From Amoeboaphelidium protococcarum (Eukaryota; Aphelidiomycota; Aphelidea), in contig JALECJ010000004.1 of assembly GCA_023515745.1 (NCBI GenBank), positions 62,001 through 126,000 on the forward strand: a stretch of DNA of 64,000 nt, read 5' to 3'. Both the position numbers and the translations under genes were made by a program. Positions 43,537 through 56,780 of this stretch are shown piece after piece. The notes beneath the pieces were generated by a model. The model was not told the DNA's origin. It was given only the letters and a program-made list of their open reading frames with translations, and did not search any database. Position 1 is the first letter of the stretch. Every line of letters starts with the position of its first letter.

Positions 43537-46500
43537 ATGAAGAAGATTGAAAAGATAATCACAACGTTGCTGGTTGCTATTCACTCTGTACGCTGCTTAA
43601 CCCTGAATAACATTGGCTCATTTGCGGATGCCTCTGTGGCTTTTGATGATTCTAACGGTGATTTCTACGTGGCATCTGTTATATAGACTAGCAATGCTCT
43701 ACTTAATGGCAATTACACGTTAATGCAAGAGGCTGAGACTAAAACCACGTATGGATTCTCTGCTTCTTTTCTATAAGTACTTAATAAACCATATGGACTA
43801 AGTGATATTGGAGTGACTAGGCTGTAATTTGATGAAAAGAATCGGGTATTTAATCAGGCATAAGCTCAGTATTTTGGTACAGCTAATGATGATACAAAGC
43901 CGTAAATTCATGCTCATAGCGGTGTAATGTATTTAACGTATGAGACTTTTGGCGCGGTATTCAATACATAAGAGTTTGCCTGTAGTCTGGGTTCAACTAG
44001 AAAGCTGGTGATTTAAGTCTTTAATTAAATCAACAAGTTTTAATCAACCAACTGCTTGGCTTTAGATAAGGTCACTTATGCTGCCAATTGGGATCCTTTT
44101 CAATCGATGCTGGGCGTAATGTTATATGATAAGGCACAAAGTAAAATTGTCTACAAATTGTATGGTATGTATGGGTTTAGCTATGAGACTTCTCGTGTGC
44201 TGGATTCTTCTAGCTAATCTATATTTGATACTTATATTTTGAAGATGTTGTAGAGCATTTCCTCTGCTAGAGATTTGGTTGCTGTACTTGGCTCGGCAAA
44301 TGGAGACGCGCTTTTCTACATGCCTTACTCTGAGAAAAGTCTTACAAATAGCCCAGTGTTATTTACTAGCTTTGGGGACAACTCTAAAGTTGAATCATTA
44401 TCTTTTGATTTCAGTCGACAAGCTGTCGTTGTGGCCGGTTTTGTTAAAGGTCAACGCAAGGTTTTGATGCAGAGCTACTTCACTGGAGAGGCGATTCTTA
44501 ACTGGCAATAGTCCTATTTTCCAATGTATGGATCTCCTTTTATAAACTTAATGTTATTGGATGAATCCAAGTGTCTTGCAGTGCAGTCATCGCTTACTAA
44601 CTAAATGTTATAAACGTCTCTATACAATGTAACCTTCTATTCAGATGTGTTCTTAGTTAACGAGGAGGTGTCACTGGTTACGCAGGAATAATTCTCATAG
44701 TTTTTGGGTAAATTGAACATGAATTTTAAAATGGCTGCAGTTGGGTATACTAATTCTGGTTCACCGTATGCGTCCCTGAAAATATTCAAGGTACCTGAAC
44801 CTGTTGTGATTAGCATCGAAACCACCTCAACTTAGTCTTCTGATACTCTATCTACTACAAGTGATGTTGTTCCTACTGTAACTTCTACTACTTCTAGCTT
44901 TATAGTTACTACGACAACGTCATTATATGGTGTTCCTGGTGTGGAAAGCTCTTCCCTGAGTAGCTAGAATAGTACATAATTATCCACTTCTGCTACATTC
45001 TAAGTGGTAACAAGTACAATCAGTAATAGCACTACTGTAAGCGCGCATGTGTTAAGCTCTACTAAATCAGTTAATAGCTCTACTGCACAAACTGTGACAT
45101 CCTCAGTCCTAAGTCTTGGTACTCCTAGCACGTTCATTGTACTTTCAACCGCATTACAGCCTACCTTAGTGTCAACGTCTTCGATGGTATCTTCGACGCT
45201 TTCATCCTCCACAGAGTATAGATCATCTTCTACGGATATTGCAACATCGGCGTCTGGGTTGTCTTCAAGTGCAATGGTGGATTAATCAGTCACGACACCT
45301 ATTGCTTCTTAGACTGAGTAGATTCAGTCCTCCATTGATGCTATGTCGTAGATAGTATCTAACAATGTAAGCTCAACCGTTTTGGCTAGTATAAAGTCTA
45401 ATAATCTCCAGGTTACATCCAGCACATAAACTAGCGTGACTGCTGCGCTTAAGACTTCTACCAACGATCATGGGTAGATCACTTTTGGCGTTGGATCTCA
45501 GGTTTAAATTAGCCAAAGCATTAGTATCGAGGCTACAGTATCTACCACAAATAATATCGGAAATCTGGGATCGCAAAGTGCTGCTGGCAATATGACGCCT
45601 ATCTATTATGCAGCTGGTGCAGCAGGTGCAGCTGTTGTTGGTATGGTTGGTGCGGCAGCGTTCTTCTAACGTCGTAAACGTGCTCGTGCTTACAAGAAGC
45701 GCATCGGGGCAATGAACACTGGTAATTACATGTCAACAACGTACACCGCAACTCAAATGGCTGGAGCCACTCTCCCTTTCAATAACACCACTGCAAGACC
45801 AGTAGGTGCTACGACAATGTTTGGCGGAAATACTACAATGAGAACTGTGGTATCAGATCAGAAAGAAATGTCTATCCCTGGCTTTCTGTTGATGCAACCA
45901 AATCTTGACTTTATCACTGATAAGGTGTTAGGTGAAGGTGGCTTTGCTACCGTGTACGCCGGTTAGTTACTTACTCCAGATGCAATGAAGAGAGCTGGAT
46001 CCAACAAAGTTGCCGTCAAGGTTATTAAGCCTCAGCCTAATGCTACCACGGAGATGATTGATGAAGATTAGCAGGCGTTTATTCAAGAAGTGTCACTGCT
46101 CAATTTTTTCAGTAGTAATAAGCTCTTTGTTAAACTGGTCGGCTTCTCTTAGAATCCTAATACGATCGTGATGAAATTTTACGAATATGGCAGCGTCGAA
46201 GATGTGCTGAATGGAAAGTCCAAGAGCAGTTAGTGGTCTTTTGATCTCATGATCCCACTGTTCTGCGACATTGTTGAAGGTTTGTCTGAGATGCACAAGA
46301 ATGGATTTGTTCACTCTGACATCAAGCCTGCCAATATAATGCTTGGCCGCGAGTCTGAGTCTGAGAGATTTCATGCAGTGATTTCTGATTTCGGTATTAC
46401 TCAGATCGTGTCTAACAAGGCCCTGCTGGTATCTGCTTTCCACGTCTCCAAGCTGCAGGGAGCATCGGTCAATTACGCAGCTCCTGAATTATTGAAGAAG

Positions 46501-46818
46501 CTGACAAATTAAAGCAATTAACTGGACGAGGAAGCTTCTGCGCAGAACAAGCTCAAGTTGGATGTATACGCTGTCTCCATAATGGGTTATGAGATGGTGA
46601 CTCGCACTCCTGCTTGGGCTCCAAGACGTGACACAGAAGTTATTGAGGCTGCCCTCAGTGGAATCCGTCCGCAGTTCCCTAACCAATTTATGAGTTTGAG
46701 GCATCAAGATCTGAGATTGACTATAGTGTGCTCTCTGATCGAACGCGGATGGTCTTCTCTACCTCAGGATAGACCTTCTATGATGGAAATGCAACGTGAA
46801 TTGATGAATTTACAATGA
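43537..46818 (+). CDS. Receptor-like protein kinase 2 (TKL-like), large ectodomain
   Basis: 1,093 aa. Signal peptide (MKKIEKIITTLLVAIHSVRC), an ectodomain of about 400 residues with repeated beta-strand motifs (FDDSNGDFYVAS, VMYLTYETFG, VAVLGSANGDALFYMPY) suggesting a beta-propeller-like fold, then a Ser/Thr stalk of about 250 residues. Transmembrane helix at about 688-710 (YYAAGAAGAAVVGMVGAAAF) and a basic stop-transfer. The juxtamembrane KEMSIPGFLLMQP is shared with kinases 1 and 3. The kinase domain (about 793-1085) has LGEGGFATVY, AVKVI, HSDIKPAN (non-RD), SDFG, YAAPE and RPSMMEMQ. The fold of the ectodomain is inferred from repeats only. UGA stop 46816-46818, with AATAAA signals following. 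Confidence 0.88.
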
Positions 46819-47082
46819 TGAACATGAGTGAATTAAGATTGAAATAAAATAAATTCATGAAAAAGCAATCCAATAATAATTCAAAATTTGATCAGCTGAA
46901 GTGAGTCTCAAGGTTAATGGAATTAAAGACGCGCAACTGCACAGCAACCAGAGCTATTTATAGATCCATCATTGGCATTTTGATAATATATAGAGCTATT
47001 TTATTCCATCTAAAAGCGCAGAAGATTTTGTTTTAATTCACTATATAGTAGAATCTTGTATTTGTCTTCTACCGTATACAGT

Positions 47083-50000
47083 ATGAAGTTCATCCAGCTT
47101 TTAAGCATAGCTATATTATTTAACTGCATTAAGGCGTTAAATACTGAAGATTTCAGCGTGGCTGTGGACGATGTAACAGGTAGTATTTACATTGCTCTCT
47201 GTGGCTCTGTTGAAAGTATAAATGTCGCGTTAAATAGCAATTTATACGATTACTCTGTAACTGGTCTTAATCTGTAATCTACGGATGTTTCGAATCTGGC
47301 CTCTGGTGACATTGTATTAATAAAGCTATAGAAAGGTGCGGATGGTAACAGCTATAGCAAAGTTGGACAAAAGACTATTGCCGCATCCAGTTTTGTTAAC
47401 ACTCTGCGAAGTCCCAAACTACAAATAGTCAACTCAAATGTGTTTTTGATGTACATTGAGTAGTAACTTTTGTCAAAAGTCTTCATGTTGAAAAGGTACT
47501 CATCAAGTTCTTTAAGTGAGACATGGACCGGTAGCGTGCCTGCAGGGTCGTTTTCTAAAATTAATTTTGTATTGGATAAGGCATCGCAACTTTTGGTGTC
47601 TGTAATGTACAATGATGGATTCTAGATATTTTCTGCAGAACCGTCATCTCTCTCTATTACTTTGCGCGCTGACAGACCAACAGGAGCTTTGTCTTATCTG
47701 GACTGGCGTTTCTGTAGTTTCCCCAAACAATAACTATCTGGCACGTAGTACGCGTCTGTTGTTGAGATGGTGCCTTCGAGTTCAACTGCTACGCCAAATG
47801 CTTAGTAGTTTAGATTGACGAGTATTACTGTCGCAGCTAACGGCGATTTCTCATACTAACAGAGATCCCTGAATCTTTTGACGACCCAACGAGATGTTGT
47901 CTAGTTCACTTTAAATGACGTTGCGTCAGGTTCCTCTATAATTGGTGGCTTGTACACTGATTTAAGCTTCGGTAATGCGACTCCAGCTGTAGTGTATGCC
48001 AATACTAGTCATGGAATTTATCGCGTACAAAGACTATCTTCGCTATCTAACTCCTATTTTATGATGCCGTCTGAAGACGAGGATGCATACATTGTTTTGG
48101 GCGCTTCTGCATGGCCTAGCTAAGGTGATAAGATTGCTGCATATAACGCGTCCACGTATGAATTAATTAGCTTTGGATCATATAACTTCCCACAAAGCCC
48201 GTTTATCGGCGCTGCTAGTGTCCGCTAAAATGTTTAGGTATTCATGTCTTTACCTGATGCAGCATAATAATCGGTATCAGTCAATGTACTCAGAGTGTTG
48301 CCCAAGGTAGTTACTTCTACTAGCACCCCGCCTGTAACGGATACTTTGACTGTCTAGTCCACTCTGTCTTTATCTTCGTAATTGAACTCCAGTAGTTTGA
48401 CTACCAAGTAATAGTCGTCGTTTACCCCAATTAGCGTTATCACTGAACAATTGGTATCGACAAGCAATGCATTAATTACATAATCATCCAGCAATATGTA
48501 AATTACATCATCGTCAAGCAATGCACAATTTACATCATCGTCAAGCAATGCACAAACTACATCATAGTCAAGCAATGCACAAACTACATCATCGTCAAGC
48601 AATGCACAAACTACATCATCGTCATTTAGCGATCCAGTAGTATCTAATTCTATGGTTAGTTCAGCTGCAAGCTTTCTGATTTCATAATCTGTGTCATCTG
48701 CTAGTACAGCGTCTGTCAGTATAAGCTCTGTCAATTCCTTCAGCTTAATATATTAAACATCAATCACAAAGACTTCCTCTTTATCATCTACTGCCTCCTA
48801 GATAACCTATGTTACAAGTTCTACTAATCAAGTGCCATACTCCTTTGATTTAGGTTTGAGTATTTCTAATCATGGATTAAAATCATAATTTACTACCGTA
48901 ATGACCACGTCTACTCTGGGAGCTTCTAATAATACTCCGTAATTTTCTCTGCAGTCTTTAATTCAAGAATATTACGTGTATGCAGTTTTGGTCGGAGTTG
49001 CGCTTCTGATTATTGTCATATCGTGTCTTGTAATCGCTTACCGTCTAAGACGCAAGAGATACAGGAAGAGAAAATAATTGGTTATGTAGGCTGCTGCAGC
49101 TCGATCGTATGAGAATCAGCAGATGTCTACGCTGATGATTCCTCAAGCCACCACGGTAACAGCAACGTCGATGACTTCTGCTATAACTGCAGTTTCTGAT
49201 TAATAGGAAATGTCTCTGCCTGGATACTTGATGCTGACATTGAACACTGATTTCACAATGTCTGAAAAGTTGGGTGAAGGTGGATTTGCGACCGTTTACA
49301 AGGGACAGCTGTTGAATCCAATGTGCATTTAACGAGCCTAGGAGGACGTGTGTGCCATCAAGGTGTTCAAGCCTCAGCCATTGTCGTCTCCAGAGGCGCA
49401 GATTGAGGAGTAATAACAGTTTGTGCAAGAAGTCTCTATGCTCAGTTTCTTTAGCAACAATAAGCTATTCGTCAAACTTGTAGGCTTTAGCACTCGACCG
49501 AACACAATCGTGATGAAGTTTTATCCGTTCGGGAACATTGAAGACGTGCTGACTGGCAGATCTTCATATGCGCAATGGTCTCAAGATTTGATGTTCTCTC
49601 TGCTGATTGATGTGATCGAAGGTCTATCTGAAATGCATCGACAAGGATTTGTGCATTCCGACATCAAGCCGGCTAACATAATGCTAGGCCGTGATAATGG
49701 GAATGCGCCATTTCATGCAGTCATTTCAGATTTTGGTATAGCTCAGATCGTTTCCAATAGAGCCCTGCTGGTGTCTGCCTTTTAGATATCCAAGTTTTAA
49801 GGATTGTCTGTAAATTACGCCGCACCAGAGCTGGTGGCTCGTATCATTAACCCACAACTTGCATAGGAAGAATTGCCGCCTTAAGTTAAGCTCTCGCTTG
49901 ATGTGTACTCTGTCTCGATCATGGGATTTGAGATGATATGTAAGCAGCCCGCTTGGAATGGCCGTGAACAGAATGCGGTGATAGAAATGATCATGAGTGG

Positions 50001-50160
50001 TTCAAGGCCGTCTTGGCCACAGCAAATTAAAGATGATAAGTCTCCGCGCATGATTGCTCTAAAGTCAACTATTGAGCTCGGCTGGGATGCGTCCTCTTCT
50101 CGTAGGCCTCCTATATAAAATATGTTCGAACAACTATCATAGTTCAGACTGAAGTAATGA
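47083..50160 (+). CDS. Receptor-like protein kinase 3 (TKL-like), tandem paralogue
   Basis: 1,025 aa. Signal peptide MKFIQLLSIAILFNCIKA; ectodomain of about 380 residues with motifs like those of kinase 2 (VAVDDVTGSIYIALCGS); Ser/Thr stalk containing a 27-bp repeat array; transmembrane helix at about 629-650 (VYAVLVGVALLIIVISCLVI) followed by a very basic stretch; juxtamembrane QEMSLPGYLML; kinase domain (about 727-1015) with LGEGGFATVYKG, AIKVF, HSDIKPAN, SDFG, YAAPE. It lies 264 bp after kinase 2 in the same orientation, so a tandem duplication is likely. UAR codons are frequent in the stalk and rare in the kinase core. The terminal codons are TAA (Gln) then TGA at 50158-50160. Confidence 0.88.
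48478..48624 (+). repeat. 27-bp coding minisatellite in kinase 3 stalk
   Basis: Units begin with ACA at 48478, 48505, 48532, 48559, 48586 and 48613 (last partial), encoding a nine-residue Thr/Ser/Asn/Ala/Gln unit (TSSSSNAQT). The first unit is the most diverged. In the unit starting at 48559 a single change turns TCG into TAG, a Ser-to-Gln change that would be a stop under the standard code. Confidence 0.92.
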
Positions 50161-50194
50161 ATACAATTGATTTAAATAAATTTCATGTCACCAG

Positions 50195-50957
50195 TGGTGC
50201 TGGGCACTTAAATGACTCATATTTCATACCCATATCCATATGGGCCATAATCCATGTTTCATGTCATAAGTCATGATGGGGTTCGGATTTGCCATATGAC
50301 TTCCATGACTAAAAATATGGGTCGAGTCTACGCGATCACATCATATTTGTTTCAACGCAAGCGCGCATTGCCGTTTCATTTTAGTCGATCTAACTCATAC
50401 GTAGAAATTGATCCCTCCAAACTTCTTGTGCGATATACCACGTATTTGACGCGTCAAGGAATATATTATTCAATCATTTGATGTCTTTTGATCTCCAAGT
50501 TTCTCTAAATTGATGGTTCTTTAGATTTAACGCCATTTATCAGATGATCGGTCTTTAGTTTATGCTGCATTGAAAGCGGCGCATCCGAAAGTGGGGCTCT
50601 AGTATTAATAGTTAATGGTCACACGTGACGAGATTGTAGATGAGTGGGACATTGAAAACTCGATATGTTTCAATACACTGTAGCAGAAGGTTGGAAGTGA
50701 ACGCTGATTCGAGAGCGGAGGAGTCTGCTGAGGAAGATCAATGATTAATTTTAGTAATGGAAACGAAGAATATGTGTTCAATTACTTTACAGCTTGTTTA
50801 TGACTCTACCCAGCAAGTAAAGGATTAGTAGTCATGTCCATATGAGTATGACTTCTACATGGCTCATATGACCCATATATCCCATTCATATGACTCATCC
50901 ATGTAGGTAATTCTAAAATTCGATCCATCCATGTCATCCATATGAGTGCCCAGCACT
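50195..50957. mobile_element. hAT-like non-autonomous element (MITE), 763 bp
   Basis: Ends are inverted repeats: left TGGTGCTGGGCACT (50195-50208), right reverse complement CAGTGCTGGGCACT (12 of 14 match). They are flanked by an 8-bp near-perfect target duplication, GTCACCAG (50187-50194) and GTCACCAC (50958-50965). The right end CAGTGCTGGGCA and 8-bp duplication fit hAT transposons. Subterminal regions are full of CATATG/CCATATGG and GACTCAT words on both sides, as expected for transposase-binding sites. No transposase frame inside. It lies between kinase 3 and the tRNA gene. Confidence 0.75.
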
Positions 50958-51041
50958 GGTCACCACTATGAAACGTTGACCTTTCACTTTGAAAGTACTA
51001 TTGATTATATTGAGCGTTTCTGCAGATTTTCCGCTGAATCC

Positions 51042-51114
51042 TGCGTTATCGTCTAGTGGTTTAGGACCCGCGACTTTAACTCGCTTAACCTCGGTTCGAA
51101 TCCGAGTAACGCCT
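51042..51114 (+). tRNA. tRNA-Gln with anticodon UUA, reads UAA codons
   Basis: Cloverleaf by eye. Acceptor GCGTTA pairs with TAACGC, with a T-C mismatch at position 1-72. D arm GTCT/GGAC with AGTGGTTTA loop. Anticodon stem CGCGA/TCGCT (four pairs plus one mismatch) with loop CTTTAAC, anticodon TTA at 51076-51078. T arm CTCGG-TTCGAAT-CCGAG. Discriminator T73, as is usual for eukaryotic tRNA-Gln; the 3' end TAACGCCT resembles fungal tRNA-Gln. Under the standard code this would be an ochre suppressor; here it matches the UAA=Gln usage of every gene in the window. Gln identity is inferred from the code and discriminator base. Confidence 0.82.
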
Positions 51115-51385
51115 ATTTTTGCTGCATCTATTTTATCTGTAACTGCTACTATACTGTCTCAACAGATACTTTTTTAAGGCCATTGAATAAAATTTTTATG
51201 CATGATAGCGCGTATTGCTGGTCTAGAGGACCAAAGTTCTAGCGTGCTTGTACTGTACATTGTTAAAACCGCAATGATGAATCATTTGCATAAAGATTGT
51301 GTCACAATTCAACCGTAATGACAAGTATTACTTCTTTTCATTATCGCGCCACTTAAATTTAACCACACAGTCTATTTTAATCGAA

Positions 51386-51925
51386 ATGGCCAAAGTCATT
51401 GGAAATGAGGCTGTTAAAAAGCTACTGAAAGGCAAAGTCATCCCTGATGTGATTAAGCAAGAGTCGGATCTGTCTCCTCTTGGCGTCTCTTACAAACAGA
51501 CTAAAGTTGATTTTGGTAATGAACTCTCGATTCATGACACGCAATAAGAGCCATCAATTGATTTGCACGCATTAGGAGCTTCCGCTGAAAGGTACACGCT
51601 GATTATGGTTGATCCGGATGCTCCGGCGCATGAGCATCCTACATTTGCCCAGTTCCGACATTGGTTAGTGATCAACATCACGGCGGGTCAAGTTGAAACA
51701 GGTCAAGAGATTACACCTTACATGGGCCCTGCTCCTCCTGCCAGAACTGGTTTACATCGCTACGTGTTTCTTCTATATTAGTAGGATGATGAACTGATGG
51801 CAGACGAGGTGGAGGCCACTATTCGTGATCGTCCCAAGTTTAACGCTGAACACTTTGCAAGCACTCATTCTCTAAGCTTGACGGCTGCAAATTACTTTGT
51901 TGCTCAAAACTAGTCTGAAGAATGA
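51386..51925 (+). CDS. Phosphatidylethanolamine-binding protein (PEBP/TFS1/RKIP family)
   Basis: 179 aa, the usual size. The family core is present: YTLIMVDPDAPAHEHP (DPDAP at about residue 76), then FRHWLVINI and YMGPAPPARTGLHRYVFLLY, which form the conserved anion-binding pocket. Such proteins bind phospholipid headgroups or inhibit kinases/carboxypeptidase Y. TAG and TAA codons encode Gln (LLYQQDDE region). ATG 51386 is the first in-frame ATG before the conserved core. UGA stop 51923-51925. Confidence 0.93.
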
Positions 51926-52060
51926 TATGCCGTCTTATATCTTTATTCGTATGATTGATTTTAAATGAAGAAATAATGTCGCTGATTAGTAAAATAAAGT
52001 ACTTGTAATATAGTAGCAATTTCTACTCAATCTGATATATTAAATCGGTGAAGCACATAC

Positions 52061-54205
<2,145 letters not shown>

Positions 54206-54900
54206 ATCAAAAGAATGATTAAATAAGGTTGAATTGAGATTAAGGATTTCAAATATAATAATCAGAGAGCGGAAAAGAGCAGCAAGATGACGCTTTACAA
54301 ACTTTCACTTGATCAGCGCAACAAATGACGGAATCGACGCGTTCACTTGGCCGAATGTTCTTCATCACTACCTGAATGATATCATTGGGCGTATTACTAA
54401 TGCAGGCAAGATAAGTCGATCAAATAATATTCGATTGTTATGTTGGCACAGAACCTGTGTGAAAATATTAAATAATTATCGATATTATTGCAAACTGTAC
54501 AATGAGACAGGCGATATCCTACACTGTATTAGGAGCAGCTTGTGGACTCAAATCGTATCAAATCAAAGATTTAATGCAATGTGTCGATGATTAATCAAGG
54601 ACAACTATATAAAATGATAAACTTGATATGCAATTATGAGGCGCTTACACTGACTGACATGATGAAATCATTTGAAACGGGTTTATCTGAAAAGGGAAAT
54701 CTTATTGGTCAGGAGTTTGTCAATGAATCACGAAGATTTCCGAATCTGGATCGATGAATACACGGCCAAGTAAAGGTGAATAAGGGGCGCAGTGTTGAAT
54801 AAAACCCCTCATATTATCTTATGAATTTTCTTTTTCTCTTTATTTTATCATAAGCTTTTTGTCAGTAAATATATAAACTCTTTTAAAAAGAATAATAAAT
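54206..54900. other. Divergent intergenic region, YME1 / small surface protein
   Basis: ACGCGT at 54337-54342; TATATAAA about 30 bp before the ATG at 54901. A 93-codon frame (54309-54590, no ATG start) and a 47-codon frame (54614-54757) are open but unrecognised and within chance expectation. Confidence 0.5.
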
Positions 54901-55326
54901 ATGAAGGTAATCTCCGCATCCGTAATCCTAGCTATCCTCGCCGTATCCGCTAGTGCTGCCACCGTCCCTGATACTATTGAGCAGGTGAAGAACAGTACAT
55001 CCTCTGCTGCCGATTCTGTCGTCAATGGTGTGTAGACTGCTACTGGTACCGTGGCTAATGGCACGACTGGCGCTTTTAACACTGTCGTCAGTGGATCTGA
55101 GGAAACTTTCAACAAGGTTGCTAATGGTACTACTAATGTTTTTAATGGAGCCAAGGATGGTGTTGTTAATACTTTCAATAACGCTGTGAACAAGTCTGGT
55201 GACGTCATTGATCAGTTCAAGAACTAGACTGGCATCACATCTGACGCGTCTCATTCAGTGTCCGCTGTCAACATGGCTTCTGTTGCTGTATCCTCTGTAA
55301 TTGCATTCTTTGCTTACTTGCTGTGA
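54901..55326 (+). CDS. Small secreted or GPI-anchored surface protein
   Basis: 141 aa. Strong signal peptide MKVISASVILAILAVSASA, then a hydrophilic core with a repeated pattern of Asn-Gly-Thr-Thr and Phe-Asn pairs (ANGTTGAFNTVVSG, ANGTTNVFNGAKDG, VNTFNNAVNKSG) holding several N-glycosylation sequons. The C-terminus is a hydrophobic tail (VNMASVAVSSVIAFFAYLL) with no basic end, as in a GPI-attachment signal. The repeats look like an amphipathic helical bundle, but no known family is recognised. TATATAAA box about 30 bp upstream. UGA stop 55324-55326. Confidence 0.75.
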
Positions 55327-56780
55327 TCAAGACTCTCCAGTACCTATCTACGTATAATGAAATGATTTTGAAATTGGAAAATCAAAACAATAAAAGTTAA
55401 CCATTTTGAAATATTAATTAGTTATTTAACAGCTTTTTTATAAATTAACGAGTCCAGTGACGCCACAGCACCTGGACAGCTCTTCTCGAGTCTACAAAGG
55501 TCATCTACTAGCAATCATATTACCATCAAGTCTGCGGATGTTGAACGCGTGCTGTGTTTAACTATGAAAGCATTGTCAACTACTTCTTTTATCTAAAGAA
55601 CAGGATAATACGCTTCACTACTTGGATTAAAAAGAGTATTTTATGCAGAACATTCAAGTTTCTGATGATGAGATAAATCGCCGCGCCTCTTTCAAATCTT
55701 TCTGCAGATCCTCCATCTTGATCACAAATGTGATACATTTCACGCAATAGAGGCATTTAAGCGGTAGGACTATTACAACGCGGCGTTAATCAAGATGTAC
55801 TTGTCATCTCTATAACGTGTCTAAAATCGTATCAATTAATGGAAGAGGATTTCAATTCTTAATGGCATTTTTCATTCCCGTTCCACAATTATAAACCGCG
55901 CCTTGATGACTGGGAATTTACCAAGACTATCTACTCTAACTATTCTGGCACTTCAGCCTATGTTTTTTGCCTTTCCAAGTGAGGATCAACAGCATTAGCA
56001 TTACCGCAATTGCTTGTCCCGTTCTTGAGATCCTTCCAAACACTACAGGTGTGTCTGGTTGTGCATCCTTCAAGAATGTAATTCAGTTAAGACATTTAAC
56101 ATCTAAAGTTCCCAAAGCCTCAGGTTCGTTGAGATACAGAAACTCAGATGCAGTCACCAACACACAAGTGTAAAATACATAGTGTCACGCTTTAATCTAC
56201 CATGCGTGGGACTTTCTGAACTAAATCACACTTCGTCGTATGAAACACTAGATGCTTTTAGTCGATACATTCAATATCTTTCACAAGCAATGTGTCATAC
56301 TTTTTTAAAGCAAGATCTGTTAACATCGAATCTGTGCCTTCCATTAACTCAATTAACACATTACCTTCAATATAAGGACACCTAAAGACACGTGTTACAG
56401 TGCCCATTGTTGTGCCCCTTTAACGTCTGTAATCATACTGGACACACTTTATATAAATTTACACAGGTATCTCACCCTGTGTAGTGAAGTATTTAACTAG
56501 GCGTTAAATCCTCACTGGTCCAACAGCAATGGAGGAACTCGATCCAGAGCGAGGACATCTTCAAGTGCAGATACACTGTTGCCTATGCTAGAATTATCTC
56601 GATGAAGAAGATAAGTGAGCAACGAGTGAATAGTAATTAGAGAACGCGAACAAACAATTTCTGGTGACACGTAATCGCTCGCGCGACAACGACACGGTGT
56701 GACAAAGTGAGAATGAATTTAGGATATCAAATAAAAAAAAGGTTTATCATTTTGACATGAGCTAGTTTATTTTCATGACT
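55327..56780. other. 1.45-kb segment without a recognisable gene
   Basis: On the minus strand an 87-codon ATG frame (56407-56144) and, in other phases, protein-like stretches around 56150-55950 occur, broken by UGA. They may be a decayed gene or one with introns I could not resolve. ACGCGT at 55545-55550. No conserved domain seen. Confidence 0.4.

Noticed and set aside
48478..48624. CRISPR-like array
   Set aside because: Units are contiguous 27-bp coding repeats without unique spacers, in a eukaryotic gene.
50195..50957. Coding gene inside the MITE
   Set aside because: Open stretches have no domain, and the segment is dominated by subterminal CATATG words.
54309..54590. 93-codon plus-strand ORF
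   Set aside because: No ATG start, no recognisable content, and within chance length when UGA is the only stop.
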